Part shown: one piece after another, positions 27,331 to 36,780 of the stretch
Layout of the letters: each line of letters starts with the position of its first letter
Position numbering within the stretch: position 1 is the stretch's first letter
Assembly: GCA_900466005.1 (NCBI GenBank)
Contig: UEGQ01000003.1
Span: forward strand, 124,001 to 188,000
DNA: 64,000 bases
Reading direction: 5' to 3'
Origin: Hyphomicrobiales bacterium
GTDB taxonomy: Bacteria > Pseudomonadota > Alphaproteobacteria > Rhizobiales > Rhizobiaceae
Notes under the pieces: model-generated
Database searches by the model: none
Told to the model about the DNA's origin: nothing
What the model saw: the letters and a program-made list of their open reading frames with translations, nothing else
Position numbers and translations under genes: made by a program

Positions 27331-28164
27331 CTGGCCCTCGGTACGCAGCCGCAACACGTCCGCAAGATCGATCTCGATCGTCAGCCAGCGGCTTTCATCG
27401 ACAGTGTCGCTCTCGCTCTCCGCGAACACGCCCGAAGGCGGCATGCCGTAGTCCGGCGGCACGTACAGGGCCGCGCGTCCCCTGTTCTCGTCGAGGGCGG
27501 GGGACCACGGCGCATTGCCGGCCGTCGGCGCGACGAGGACCGCAATCTGGTTTTCCAATGCGCGCGCCTGAGCGCCGATGCGCACGCGATAAGCGCCGGC
27601 CAGGGTGTCGGTGCAGCTCGGCGAGAGAACAAGCTCGACACCCATGTCCGCGAGCTTGCGGCCCAGCATCGGGAATTCGTTGTCGTAGCAGATGAGGATG
27701 CCGAGCGTGCCGAGAGGCGTTTCGAAACTGCGGAGCCCATACTCACCCGCCGCAATCCCCCATTGCTCCCGCTCGAAACGGGTCATGATGATCTTGTCCT
27801 GGTGACCGATGAGGCCATCGGGACCGAAGAGCCAGGCGCGGTTGCGGTAGTTACCATCGGGGTCGCGCATCGGTGCCGTGCCGGGCTGGAAGACGATGCC
27901 GTGGGTCCGGGCGAGATCTTCGCAGAGATCGAGCCAGGCCGGGATCATCGGCTGGATGCCGGCAATCGAGCCGTGCAGATCAGAGCGAACCTGCGGGTCG
28001 AGCTGGCCGGTGAGCACGAGGCCAGAATATTCGGGCAGCAGCAGGAGCTTTGCCCCCCTGTTGACGGCTGCGCGGACGAGATGGGTGAGGTGGAGGACGT
28101 AATCCTCCCAGGTCTCGATCAGGTCGATCTTGTACTGGCAGCTGGCAAACGTGATCTTGGTCAT
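27289..28164 (-). CDS. Carbon-nitrogen hydrolase (nitrilase superfamily)
   Basis: This probable cytosolic amidase or nitrilase-like hydrolase has 291 residues with the Glu-Lys-Cys triad: Glu45 in LLPEYSG, Lys124 in HQDKIIMTRFE, and Cys159 in LICYDNEFP. The substrate is unknown. Its ATG overlaps the stop of the upstream GNAT gene by four bases, which implies a two-gene operon. Its 3' end overlaps the sigma-factor remnant. Confidence 0.92.
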   Translation of the reverse strand: MTKITFASCQYKIDLIETWEDYVLHLTHLVRAAVNRGAKLLLLPEYSGLVLTGQLDPQVRSDLHGSIAGIQPMIPAWLDLCEDLARTHGIVFQPGTAPMRDPDGNYRNRAWLFGPDGLIGHQDKIIMTRFEREQWGIAAGEYGLRSFETPLGTLGILICYDNEFPMLGRKLADMGVELVLSPSCTDTLAGAYRVRIGAQARALENQIAVLVAPTAGNAPWSPALDENRGRAALYVPPDYGMPPSGVFAESESDTVDESRWLTIEIDLADVLRLRTEGQVATRRDWPEQFAV

Positions 28165-28754
28165 GAACGGAGGTCCCGTATCCAGAAAGAGAGGGGCTTC
28201 GGGCTTTCCTCAGTCTCGTCGAGGTCGCGCCAGGAGAAAGTCGTTCGAAGCTCGGGATGATGGGTGTAGCAGCGCTTCAGCCAAAAAGAATCGAGAGGCA
28301 CGTAGTCGGCGGGCCTGCGCAGATGGTCTGCATCGCGCTCGACGGCGCAGAAGGCGGCATAGTGCAGGCCGAGTTTTCTCGCCTGGGCCTCGCGACCTTC
28401 GAAGAACTTCACTCCGATACCCTGGCCACGATAGGCGGACAGCAGCACGCTTTCGCCAAAGTAGAAGTGCTCGGCCGGATCGCGCCCGGCGGCCAGGAAC
28501 GGTGCCTTCACCTCGTCCGTTTCTCCGATCATCGGGGTTCCCGTGGCCGCGCCGACGACCTGACCGTCATCGATCGCAAGTACGAAGACTGAGCCTTCAG
28601 ATCGTGAGTACGTGGCCAAATAGTTGCGCTCGTAGGCGAGGTCGCCGTCATACAGGTAGGGGAAATCCCGGAACACGGCGATCCTCAGCCGCGCAAGGTC
28701 GTCGACGAAGGCGGCCACCTCGCCGCCGGAAAAGGATTGGATCGTGAGGGCCAT
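28161..28754 (-). CDS. GNAT family acetyltransferase
   Basis: This 197-residue protein has a GNAT fold with the acetyl-CoA loop in YRGQGIGVKFFEGREAQARK (about 118-137). The C-terminus HPELRTTFSWRDLDE, then KPLSFWIRDL, matches a GNAT branch often coupled to a nitrilase-family gene. It probably acetylates a small molecule; the pairing with an amidase suggests the two act on related nitrogen compounds, which is inference. Confidence 0.87.
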   Translation of the reverse strand: MALTIQSFSGGEVAAFVDDLARLRIAVFRDFPYLYDGDLAYERNYLATYSRSEGSVFVLAIDDGQVVGAATGTPMIGETDEVKAPFLAAGRDPAEHFYFGESVLLSAYRGQGIGVKFFEGREAQARKLGLHYAAFCAVERDADHLRRPADYVPLDSFWLKRCYTHHPELRTTFSWRDLDETEESPKPLSFWIRDLRS

Positions 28755-28834
28755 GAAGTGTTTTCAGTCCGTTTGGGAGCGGTTATACCGTTCCGGAACC
28801 TTCGATCCAAGTCCTGCCTGCCACGAGGAATGCC

Positions 28835-29236
28835 ATGACCGCTGCCGATACGATTCGCGCCTATTATGAAGCCTTCAATGCCGGCGCCATGGAAACCTTC
28901 CTGGCACTGCTGACCGACGACGTCGTTCATGACATCAATCAGGGTGAGCGCCAGGTCGGCAAGGCCGCCTTCGCGCGCTTCATGGAACACATGAACCGCT
29001 GCTACAGGGAACAACTCACCGACATGGTGGTCATGACCAGCGCGGACGGACGGCGCGGCGCCGCCGAATTCATCGTCAATGGCGAATACCTCATGACTGA
29101 CGAGGGATTGCCGGAAGCGAACGGCCAGAAATACGTTCTCCCGGCCGGCGCGTTCTTCGAATTGCGGGACGGCAAGGTCGCGCGGATATCCAATTACTAC
29201 AACCTGCCGGAATGGATCCGTCAGGTCGGAGACTGA
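28835..29236 (+). CDS. Nuclear transport factor 2-like (SnoaL/ketosteroid isomerase-related) protein
   Basis: This 133-residue protein has the NTF2-like cone fold: ADTIRAYYEAFNAGAMETFL at the N-terminus, LLTDDVVHDINQGE and GAFFELRDGKVARISNYYNL at the end. Members may be isomerases, hydrolases or binding proteins; no active-site set is clear here. AGGA five bases upstream supports the start. It converges with the DoxX gene with five bases between stops. Confidence 0.82.
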   Translation: MTAADTIRAYYEAFNAGAMETFLALLTDDVVHDINQGERQVGKAAFARFMEHMNRCYREQLTDMVVMTSADGRRGAAEFIVNGEYLMTDEGLPEANGQKYVLPAGAFFELRDGKVARISNYYNLPEWIRQVGD

Positions 29237-29241
29237 CGCGG

Positions 29242-29631
29242 TCAGCGCAGAAAGGGCAAGGCCGTCCGTATGGCCGGCATGCGTAGCCACAGTCCGCCCC
29301 ACATGAAGGCAGCGATGTAGAAGCTGAAGAGCACGTGGGTGAAAAGGGGGCTTTGAGCGCGCAACTGTGTCGCGATCGCGCCTCCGAGGAGACCGGTCAT
29401 CAGCACTGCCCCGAGCAGGCCGGTACGCGGAAACAGGTAGAGCACCACGCAGGTCAGCTCGATGACGCCGATCATCGTCGCATAACCGGGCGGCCAGCCG
29501 AGGGCCGCGAGCGTCTCTTCCGCAACCGGCATGCCGAGTAACTTGGGCGTTACGGAAGCCCCGAGCATGAACAGTACGAAAATCAGCGACAGGCCGCGCC
29601 CGGCCCAAAGGGCGATCATTTCCTCTTTCAT
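29242..29631 (-). CDS. DoxX family membrane protein
   Basis: This 129-residue protein has four predicted membrane helices and the DoxX pattern (LIFVLFMLGASVTPKLLG; IGVIELTCVVLYLFPRTGLLGAVLMTGLLGG). DoxX proteins are linked to redox or thiol stress and to quinone-related functions. GAGGAG eight bases before this ATG decides against a longer reading to 29790. It is divergent from the MarR gene and shares the palindromic region at 29711-29730. Confidence 0.85.
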   Translation of the reverse strand: MKEEMIALWAGRGLSLIFVLFMLGASVTPKLLGMPVAEETLAALGWPPGYATMIGVIELTCVVLYLFPRTGLLGAVLMTGLLGGAIATQLRAQSPLFTHVLFSFYIAAFMWGGLWLRMPAIRTALPFLR

Positions 29632-29710
29632 CGGTCGTTCTCCTCTCTCGGTTCCAGGTCCGAAGTGCCTTCGCGGTGTATCTTTCTCTTGAGAAGAGCC
29701 GCACATTGCT

Positions 29711-29730
29711 TTATCTTTCCGGAAAGATAA
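29711..29730. promoter_or_regulatory. Perfect 20-base palindrome, probable MarR operator
   Basis: The core TATCTTTCCGGAAAGATA is perfectly symmetric, with one more matching pair outside. Extra copies of the half-site TATCTTT occur at about 29682 and 29738. It lies between divergent doxX and marR, 16 bases before the marR ATG, and fits autoregulation plus repression of doxX. Confidence 0.7.
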
Positions 29731-29745
29731 CGGGGAAATATCTTT

Positions 29746-30267
29746 ATGACAAGACAAATTGCCTCGGAGCGGGATCTTCAGGATGATCACGTTGGCGTGC
29801 GCAGGCGCCAGTGGTCAAAGGAGCTCCCGGACGTGGACACGGTCGGTATGGCCATTCTCGGTCGCGCGCGGTGGATAACGCTGAAGGTTCGGCCGCCCAT
29901 CGAGGCGGTGTTTGCCGAGCATGGCCTCGATACAGGTGAGTTCGACGTGCTCGCGACGCTGCTGCGGTCGGGTCCTCCTTATCGTCTTCGTCCGACAGAG
30001 CTTTTTCAGCAATTGATGATCACGTCGGGTGGCCTGACCCCGAGGCTTGCGCGTCTCGAGAAGGCCGGCCTCGTCGAGCGACCTCCGAGCGCCGAGGACG
30101 GGCGCAGCCTTCCCGTGCAGCTGACGACGCTCGGCCGCGAGCGGGCTGAGGCAGCTTTTCGCGCCGACATGGCGGTCGAGGCCGATCTTCTGAAGTGCCT
30201 CGACGAGCAAGAGAAGGCAGACTTGGGGCGCCTTCTGGCCAAGCTGGCGATAGCGCTCGACACCTGA
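29746..30267 (+). CDS. MarR family transcriptional regulator
   Basis: This 173-residue winged-helix regulator has the MarR recognition region (LRPTELFQQLMITSGGLTPR, then LARLEKAGLVERPPSAEDGR) and flanking dimerisation helices. It probably represses itself and doxX through the palindrome just upstream, and responds to a small ligand or oxidant that cannot be named from sequence. ATG at 29746 has GGGGAAA upstream. Confidence 0.88.
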   Translation: MTRQIASERDLQDDHVGVRRRQWSKELPDVDTVGMAILGRARWITLKVRPPIEAVFAEHGLDTGEFDVLATLLRSGPPYRLRPTELFQQLMITSGGLTPRLARLEKAGLVERPPSAEDGRSLPVQLTTLGRERAEAAFRADMAVEADLLKCLDEQEKADLGRLLAKLAIALDT

Positions 30268-30296
30268 ATGCGCCGACGAGTTCCCTTGACTCCAGT

Positions 30297-30317
30297 ATGA
30301 GATCATTTAAATCCCAT
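30297..30317. promoter_or_regulatory. Imperfect inverted repeat before the XRE-cupin gene
   Basis: ATGAGAT (30297-30303) and ATCCCAT (30311-30317) form an inverted repeat with one mismatch around an AT-rich seven-base centre. It abuts the ATG at 30321 and is a candidate autoregulatory operator. No clear ribosome site separates it from the gene. Confidence 0.4.
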
Positions 30318-30320
30318 ATA

Positions 30321-30899
30321 ATGGAAAAGGTTGAAGAAGAGCTCGCCCGGTCGATTGGAACGCGCGTCAGAACGCTGCGCAGCGAGCGCGGGCTGACACT
30401 CGACCAGCTTGCAGAAATGTCCGGCGTCAGCCGGGCGATGATCTCGCGGATCGAGCGCGCGGAGGCGAGCCCGACGGCCGCGTTGCTGGCGAGGCTCTGT
30501 TCGGCGCTCGGCCTTTCGCTGTCGGTCTTCTTCGATGCCGCCGGCGACGCATCCGAGCCACTGGCGCGCCGTGTCGACCAGCCGATCTGGCGCGATCCGG
30601 AAAGCGGCTATCTGCGCCGGACGGTGGCGCCGGCAGGGACCGGCGCACGGGTGGATGTCGTCGAGGTTGAGTTTCCGCCCGCGGCGGAGGTTCGTTTCGG
30701 CAGCCAGCCGTCGGCTCGTACGCAGTGGCAGCATGTATGGCTGTTCGAGGGCGAGATGGAATTGACCGTCGGGGAACGGACCTATCGGCTGGCTGCCGGC
30801 GATTGTCTGCACATGAACGTCGGTGAGGTGCATGCCTTTCGCAATCCGACCGACAAACCCGCCCGCTATGCCGTGGTCATCGACCTCGGCCCACGTTGA
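30321..30899 (+). CDS. XRE family regulator with C-terminal cupin domain
   Basis: This 192-residue transcription factor joins an N-terminal helix-turn-helix (about 12-65, LTLDQLAEMSGVSRAMISRI) to a cupin sensor (about 115-190, HVWLFEGEMELTVGERTYRL, then AGDCLHMNVGEVHAFRNPTD). Such proteins regulate nearby metabolic or acetyltransferase genes on binding a small ligand. The start is uncertain: neither 30297 nor 30321 has a ribosome site, so translation may be leaderless or start-proximal. A GNAT gene follows 24 bases later, probably its target. Confidence 0.88.
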   Translation: MEKVEEELARSIGTRVRTLRSERGLTLDQLAEMSGVSRAMISRIERAEASPTAALLARLCSALGLSLSVFFDAAGDASEPLARRVDQPIWRDPESGYLRRTVAPAGTGARVDVVEVEFPPAAEVRFGSQPSARTQWQHVWLFEGEMELTVGERTYRLAAGDCLHMNVGEVHAFRNPTDKPARYAVVIDLGPR

Positions 30900-30923
30900 C
30901 GCAAACCTCTCCCGGAGCCTTTC

Positions 30924-31463
30924 ATGTCCACCCTCATTCGCCTGCTGAACGAAGAAGAGGCGCTTGCCTGTGTCCCCGACCTTTGCGACGTGCTCTGCGA
31001 CTGCGTCGACGGCGGCGCCTCGGTCGGCTTCATGTCGCCTCTCGCGCCCGCCGACGCGGCAGCGTACTGGAAGGGAGTTGTCTCCGGAGTTAGACGGAAC
31101 GAGGTGCTGCTTCTCGTTGCCGAGGACGATGCCGGGCGTGTCGTCGGGACGGTACAGATCGGCTTTGCGCTGAAGCCGAACCAGCCGCACCGGGCGGACC
31201 TGATGAAGCTTCTCGTGCACCGCGCTGCCCGCGGTCTCGGTCTGTCGCGGCGGCTTATGATGGCTGCCGAGCGGGAGGCTAAGGAACGCGGACGCTGGCT
31301 GCTCGTTCTGGACACCGCGACCGGAGAGCCAGCAGAAGCAATCTACGAGCACTTCGGCTGGGTACGTTCCGGTGTGATCCCGGACTACGCCTTGTTTCCT
31401 GATGGTCGCTATTGCGCGACCACGATCTTCTACAAACGTCTCGCCCCGGTCGGACACGTGTGA
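30924..31463 (+). CDS. GNAT family acetyltransferase
   Basis: This 179-residue protein carries GNAT motif A (LLVHRAARGLGLSRRLMMAAE, about 93-113) and motif B (LDTATGEPAEAIYEHFGWVR, then GVIPDYAL). The pairing with an upstream XRE-cupin regulator is a common arrangement for acetyltransferases controlled by their substrate. The natural substrate is unknown. GGAG lies about nine bases upstream. Confidence 0.88.
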   Translation: MSTLIRLLNEEEALACVPDLCDVLCDCVDGGASVGFMSPLAPADAAAYWKGVVSGVRRNEVLLLVAEDDAGRVVGTVQIGFALKPNQPHRADLMKLLVHRAARGLGLSRRLMMAAEREAKERGRWLLVLDTATGEPAEAIYEHFGWVRSGVIPDYALFPDGRYCATTIFYKRLAPVGHV

Positions 31464-31617
31464 TCGGCCCAGACTGCTTTGGCGTTGAATGCGGAACCAG
31501 AGTCCCAGGTTGTGCCAAAAAAGGGCGTACTCCGCACTGTTTCACCTCTCCCGTAAGGCCGGATCGTCATGCTAGCGATCTGCGGGCAGAAAACATACGG
31601 GAACTGGGGGATATCTC

Positions 31618-32004
31618 ATGACGCATTTCGTTTCGGCAATACGCAGGCCTGCGGGTCTTCTTCTGATGGCCAGTGCATTCTTCTCCGCGGCTGTGTCTAC
31701 GCTTGCCGCCGATGTCACCTTTGTCATGCGTAACGAACATCCGAATGCGGTGGAAGTCGAACTCTACAGCCAGGATCGCGATTATGTCTGGCCGGGGAAC
31801 AATCAGGTCTTCTATCTCGACGACGGCGAGACGAAACAGATTCCGCTTTCCTGCAACGAGGGGGAATCGATCTGCTACGGCGCCTGGGTTTCCGGTGACC
31901 GCGGTAATTACTGGGGAACCGGACCGGATAATGCCGAGAGCTGCAGTGACTGCTGCTACGTTTGCTCCGGCGGCGAGACCGAGGAAATCAATCTCGTCGA
32001 GTAA
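31618..32004 (+). CDS. Secreted acidic cysteine-rich protein of unknown function
   Basis: No family is recognised. The 128-residue product has a long Sec signal peptide (about 1-30, ending STLAA), a beta-rich mature part and a C-terminal cysteine cluster (LSCNEGESICYGAWV, SCSDCCYVCSGG) with six cysteines suited to disulfides or metal binding. The mature protein is strongly acidic. GGGGGA lies seven bases before the ATG. It stands alone between the GNAT gene and a broken hydrolase. Confidence 0.7.
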   Translation: MTHFVSAIRRPAGLLLMASAFFSAAVSTLAADVTFVMRNEHPNAVEVELYSQDRDYVWPGNNQVFYLDDGETKQIPLSCNEGESICYGAWVSGDRGNYWGTGPDNAESCSDCCYVCSGGETEEINLVE

Positions 32005-32107
32005 GTCGGCGGCGACGGCGACGGGCGTGATCGGCGCCCGCGCCTTTCGCCATAGCCGGGTCAACTGGTCTTGAGCGTGCGCCCGAAGGCCATTTTCACG
32101 TGTTCGA

Positions 32108-33128
32108 TCAGTTCCTGGTGAATGTCGGCGCGGCCGCCGGATTTTCGGCACAGATCGGGTTCTGGTCGCCCACCGACTTCAGAAAGTCCGTCGCCCCCGG
32201 TTTGCAGACCGGCAGGAAGCTGAAGTGATCTGCCTCGTCGACCTGCTCGTAGGTGGCGTTCGGAAGCTGAGCAGCAAGCACGTCGGACCGTACGGCGACT
32301 GGTATCGTCCCGGCGCTGCCCAGATTGATGAAGGTCAGCGGAATGTCGACGGCATTGAGGCTGTCAGGGGTGAACGCTGCAGCGAGTCCGGGGTCGACGA
32401 GCACGGCCGACGCGATACGAGGATCACGGTTCGACTGTTCGAAATGAGCTCTGTCGATGCGGCGCAGGTCGAGAATGTCGACCTTGACCGGCTCTCCGTC
32501 CACAAAACCGCGCTCGCCGCGGAACCAGCGGCAATCCATCATGGCGGGATAGGTATCACAGTAGCGCACGAAGGCGTCGAGGTCGGCGCGGGCGCCGGCG
32601 AGCTCCATTGCCGTGCTGCCGCCAAGCGAGAAACCAAGCACGCCGATACGATGCGGGTCGATCGATGATGCCAAATACGGGGTCCGCGGTGAGCGCCGTC
32701 GTGATCGCTGAAAGATCGCCAGTACGCTCCCATATCTTCGGCGTGGCTGCCGGTGTCGAGTCGCCGCTCGTGGTGCCGGGGTGGTTCGGCCCGGCGACGA
32801 CGAAGCCCGTCTCGGCAAGCTTTGTGGCGATCCACGCCATCCCCTCAACTCGCGAGCCAGAGCCGTGGGAAAGCAGGATGAGCGGAAAACGTTGCTTCCG
32901 GATCGTCGCGCCCTTCAAGGCGCGCGTGCCCTCAAATATCTTGCTTTCGCCGACGGCCACGGGTTCGCCGCCAGCTTCTGCCGGGTACCAGACGGTCACG
33001 GAAAGGGGAGTGTCCCGTTCCGGCGCTACGACGCTCAACTGCCGGACACCGACACCATCGCTTGCCGACGCGGCGGAGCCGGCAAGGAGCAACACGAGAA
33101 CGTTGAAAAGACTGATGGATGGTCGCAT
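32108..33128 (-). pseudogene. Frameshifted secreted alpha/beta hydrolase
   Basis: The first part (from 33128) has a signal peptide and a dienelactone-hydrolase-like fold with RFPLILLSHGSGSRVEGMAW and ending SAITTALTADPVFG. The fold then continues one base out of frame with SIDPHRIGVLGFSLGGSTAM, which holds the nucleophile motif GFSLGG, and ends with HFSFLPVCKPG. The break lies at about 32660-32675 and equals a one-base insertion or two-base loss. It is a pseudogene or a sequencing error; the rest of the two halves looks intact. Confidence 0.85.
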
Positions 33129-33329
33129 GGGAGAACCTCGTTCGAATTGAAAAACGGGATTCTGTCTGGTGGAGGATTGGGCTCTTTTCGCCCTCGATCA
33201 TGTTCAAGGTCGTCCACGAACGCGATACCGTTCCAGCGACGATTGAAGGGGTAACTTGGCCGATCCCCACCTTGCCAGTCCTCGGCCGCAAGGCTAGCGT
33301 GCGGCCGGCATAGAGAGAGGGGCGCGAAC

Positions 33330-34358
33330 ATGCGGGTTTTCTATTCGGAGAAGCACAAGCTGCGGGATGCGAAGACAGAGCTGCATGGTGGCCTGCTGGT
33401 CAAGCCTTTCGAAGGTCCGTTCCGTGCGGAATGGATCCTGGCAGCGGTGAAAGAGGCCGGATTTTCCGACGTCGCCGCGCCCGATGAACACGGACTCGAG
33501 ACTGCGCTGAAGGTCCACGATGCCGGTTACCTCGAGTTCTTGCGCACCTGCTGGGAGCGGTGGCAGGCTCAGGGGTTCGAAGGTGAGGCGATCGCTACAT
33601 CCTTTCCCTGCCGCCGTAGCCAGACCGGCCGGGTCCCGATGAACATAGACGGCGCCCTTGGCTATTACGCCAATTCCGCGGAGACGGCGATCTCCGATGG
33701 TACTTACGAAGCTGCGATCGCGTCGATGGATGTCGCCGTCTCCGGTGCCGACTGGCTTGCAGAAGGCAGCCGGTTCGCCTTTTCGCTCTGCCGCCCGCCG
33801 GGTCATCACGCGGGCATCGACCTCTTCGGCGGCTACTGCTTCATCAACAATGCCGCCGTCGCCGCCCAGCGCTTGCTTGATCGAGGGGCAGGAAGGGTCG
33901 CGATCCTTGACGTTGATTTTCACCATGGAAACGGCACACAGGACATAACCTACCGACGTGACGACATCTTCTTCGCCTCGCTCCACGGGGAGCCGCAGGA
34001 TGCCTTCCCGTTCTTCATGGGATATGCCGACGAGACAGGCGAGGGACCCGGTGAAGGACTGAACGCGAACTATCCGATGCCTTCCGGCACGGCATGGGAT
34101 GTCTGGTCGTCCTCTCTTGCGGATTCGCTAAGGCGCATCCGCTCTTGCGGTGCCGAGGCGATCGTCCTTTCACTTGGCGTCGATACCTTCGAGGAGGATC
34201 CGATCAGTTTCTTCAAACTGAAGAGCGACGACTATCTTCGCATGGGCGAGATGATCGCCGCGGCCGGCCTGCCGGTCCTGACGGGCATGGAAGGAGGATA
34301 CGGCGTTCCGCAGATCGGGCACAACGTCGCCAACGTGCTCAAAGGGCTGGAAAACTGA
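33330..34358 (+). CDS. Histone deacetylase family protein, acetylpolyamine amidohydrolase-like
   Basis: This zinc-dependent deacetylase of the arginase/HDAC fold probably removes acetyl groups from polyamines. The 342 residues have CRPPGHH (His159/160), DVDFHHGNG (zinc ligands Asp196 and His198), SLGVDTFEEDP (zinc ligand Asp285) and Tyr324 in GGYGVP. Length and spacing are close to those I recall for Mycoplana acetylpolyamine amidohydrolase, one residue offset. Substrate assignment is therefore likely but not certain. Confidence 0.88.
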   Translation: MRVFYSEKHKLRDAKTELHGGLLVKPFEGPFRAEWILAAVKEAGFSDVAAPDEHGLETALKVHDAGYLEFLRTCWERWQAQGFEGEAIATSFPCRRSQTGRVPMNIDGALGYYANSAETAISDGTYEAAIASMDVAVSGADWLAEGSRFAFSLCRPPGHHAGIDLFGGYCFINNAAVAAQRLLDRGAGRVAILDVDFHHGNGTQDITYRRDDIFFASLHGEPQDAFPFFMGYADETGEGPGEGLNANYPMPSGTAWDVWSSSLADSLRRIRSCGAEAIVLSLGVDTFEEDPISFFKLKSDDYLRMGEMIAAAGLPVLTGMEGGYGVPQIGHNVANVLKGLEN

Positions 34359-34795
34359 CGATTTCTGCCATCCGAAGGGATGGTCACGGGAAATGCGGTC
34401 TCTTCGGTGGTTGCTGGCAAAAGCGGCGTCTCTTTTGAATGCCGGACAAACCCGACGCCGGCGGGGCCTTTCCTCCTCTCTTCATTCCTGTCTCAAATAG
34501 ACACAGTCTCAGCCAGGCCGTTAGACTGCCTTTAATGAGCTCCGTTGAAATAGCGGTGCATTCGCGGGGAAGGGCTAAACGCTACGCGCGCAACTGATAT
34601 GGTCCGTCCAGCCACCCCTGAGGTGGTCAGGAGCCCGCGTCCAACCCCCACCCCCCAGCCGGTCGTGGGCTCCGCCTCGGCTGGGTCTGTCGGGCAGCAC
34701 ATTCCGCCGCCGCTAGCCTCCGTGCGTCGGCGAGATGACAAAGGCCCCGGACGAACGTCAGGAGCCTTCGCTTCGCAGTGAATTGGCACCGCTGG
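34359..34795. other. 437-base intergenic region
   Basis: No gene is supported here. It lies after the deacetylase gene and after the convergent TRAP-protein gene. Apart from the minus-strand terminator-like hairpin at 34743-34766, a C-rich stretch near 34640-34660 and GC-rich imperfect repeats, I see nothing definable. Short open frames crossing it have no coding character. Confidence 0.5.
34743..34766 (-). terminator. Probable terminator of the TRAP binding-protein gene
   Basis: On the minus strand GGCTCCTGACG and CGTCCGGGGCC pair at nine of eleven positions around a two-base loop, followed by TTTGTC. It is 30 bases past the gene's stop. Confidence 0.45.
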
Positions 34796-35962
<1,167 letters not shown>

Positions 35963-36083
35963 TCACCTCATTGCCGTGGGCGCAAGGCCGTTCGCGCAAA
36001 TTTCGGTCGGCGACGGCGACATTCCTTTACGAAGATTTCGCAAGTGGGCCGCCGTGCGTTTGAATTCGACTGGCGGCCGTTCT

Positions 36084-36563
36084 TCACTGCGTCGACGTGA
36101 GCCGCCTGTTCGCAGGGTCATCGAGCGCGGGATCGTAGAACATCGCCAATACGAGGCTTCGGGCGATGCGTTCGGCGGTCGCCATGAACCATTGCGCGGC
36201 TTCTTCGCTCGGCGCGATATCGTCGAGTGTCGCACGAAAGAGTGTCAGCCACTCGGCGAACAGGCCCTCATAGACGCCCTCAACGCTGAGATGAGCCTGG
36301 ACCGGCTTGCCGCCATAGGTCCCCGTCTTGAATGCGACCGACGACCAGAAGCTCTTCATCTTTGCCAGGTGATCCGGCCAACGGCCGGCAAGCCGGTGCT
36401 CGAAGACCGGTCCCAGATGCTTATGGGCGCGGATGCGGCCGTAAAAGGTCTCGACCAGCAGGTCGATGAATGCCGCGTTCACACCGAGGCGCTCCATCTC
36501 GGCCTGGGCGCGCTCGCGTATGCCGGCAACATGCGCTGCGCGGGCGGTCAGCTCGATGGTCAT
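36084..36563 (-). CDS. Group III truncated haemoglobin
   Basis: This 159-residue haem protein belongs to the truncated haemoglobin III group, linked to oxygen or nitric-oxide chemistry under low oxygen. Markers are FYGRIRAHKHLGPVFEHRL (B-C region), MKSFWSSVAFKTGTYGGKP (E region) and the likely proximal His91 in PVQAHL. It is divergent from mbfA, and a FixK/FNR-type box lies 38-51 bases upstream, suggesting induction by oxygen limitation. Confidence 0.88.
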   Translation of the reverse strand: MTIELTARAAHVAGIRERAQAEMERLGVNAAFIDLLVETFYGRIRAHKHLGPVFEHRLAGRWPDHLAKMKSFWSSVAFKTGTYGGKPVQAHLSVEGVYEGLFAEWLTLFRATLDDIAPSEEAAQWFMATAERIARSLVLAMFYDPALDDPANRRLTSTQ

Positions 36564-36600
36564 GGATCAACCTCCCCCGGTTTGTCTCTTCTGAATCATC

Positions 36601-36614
36601 TTGATATCTGTCAA
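36601..36614 (-). promoter_or_regulatory. FixK/FNR/NnrR-type box before the truncated haemoglobin gene
   Basis: TTGAT-ATCT-GTCAA fits the rhizobial anaerobox TTGAY-N4-RTCAA exactly. It lies 38-51 bases before the haemoglobin ATG, a usual activator position. A FixK-type or NO-responsive Crp/Fnr protein is the likely binder. Confidence 0.65.
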
Positions 36615-36753
36615 ATGTAAGGCGCTCCACGAGAAGTAACATGGGCGCGAATCTATCCCGCGTATCTAGAGCGTGAAACGCTCGTTGCAATGCGGCGATA
36701 TGCCCCCTGGACGACGACGGTCGACCCTTGACCCGCTTGTCGGAATAGATAAG

Positions 36754-36768
36754 TTAGAATTATTCTAA
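36754..36768 (+). promoter_or_regulatory. Irr box (ICE motif) before mbfA
   Basis: TTAGAATTATTCTAA is a 15-base palindrome (only its centre base unpaired) matching the iron-control element TTAGAA-N3-TTCTAA bound by Irr in Rhizobiales. It lies 13-27 bases before the mbfA ATG, overlapping the expected promoter, and so suggests repression by Irr when iron is low. Confidence 0.8.
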
Positions 36769-36780
36769 ATGGAGATATTC

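Noticed and set aside
27331..28260. Continuation of the sigma-remnant frame to 28260
   Set aside because: This part is antisense to the nitrilase gene and has no similarity to sigma factors.
34532..34789. 85-codon minus-strand frame in the 437-base gap
   Set aside because: No ribosome site, no family pattern, and it crosses the terminator-like hairpin.
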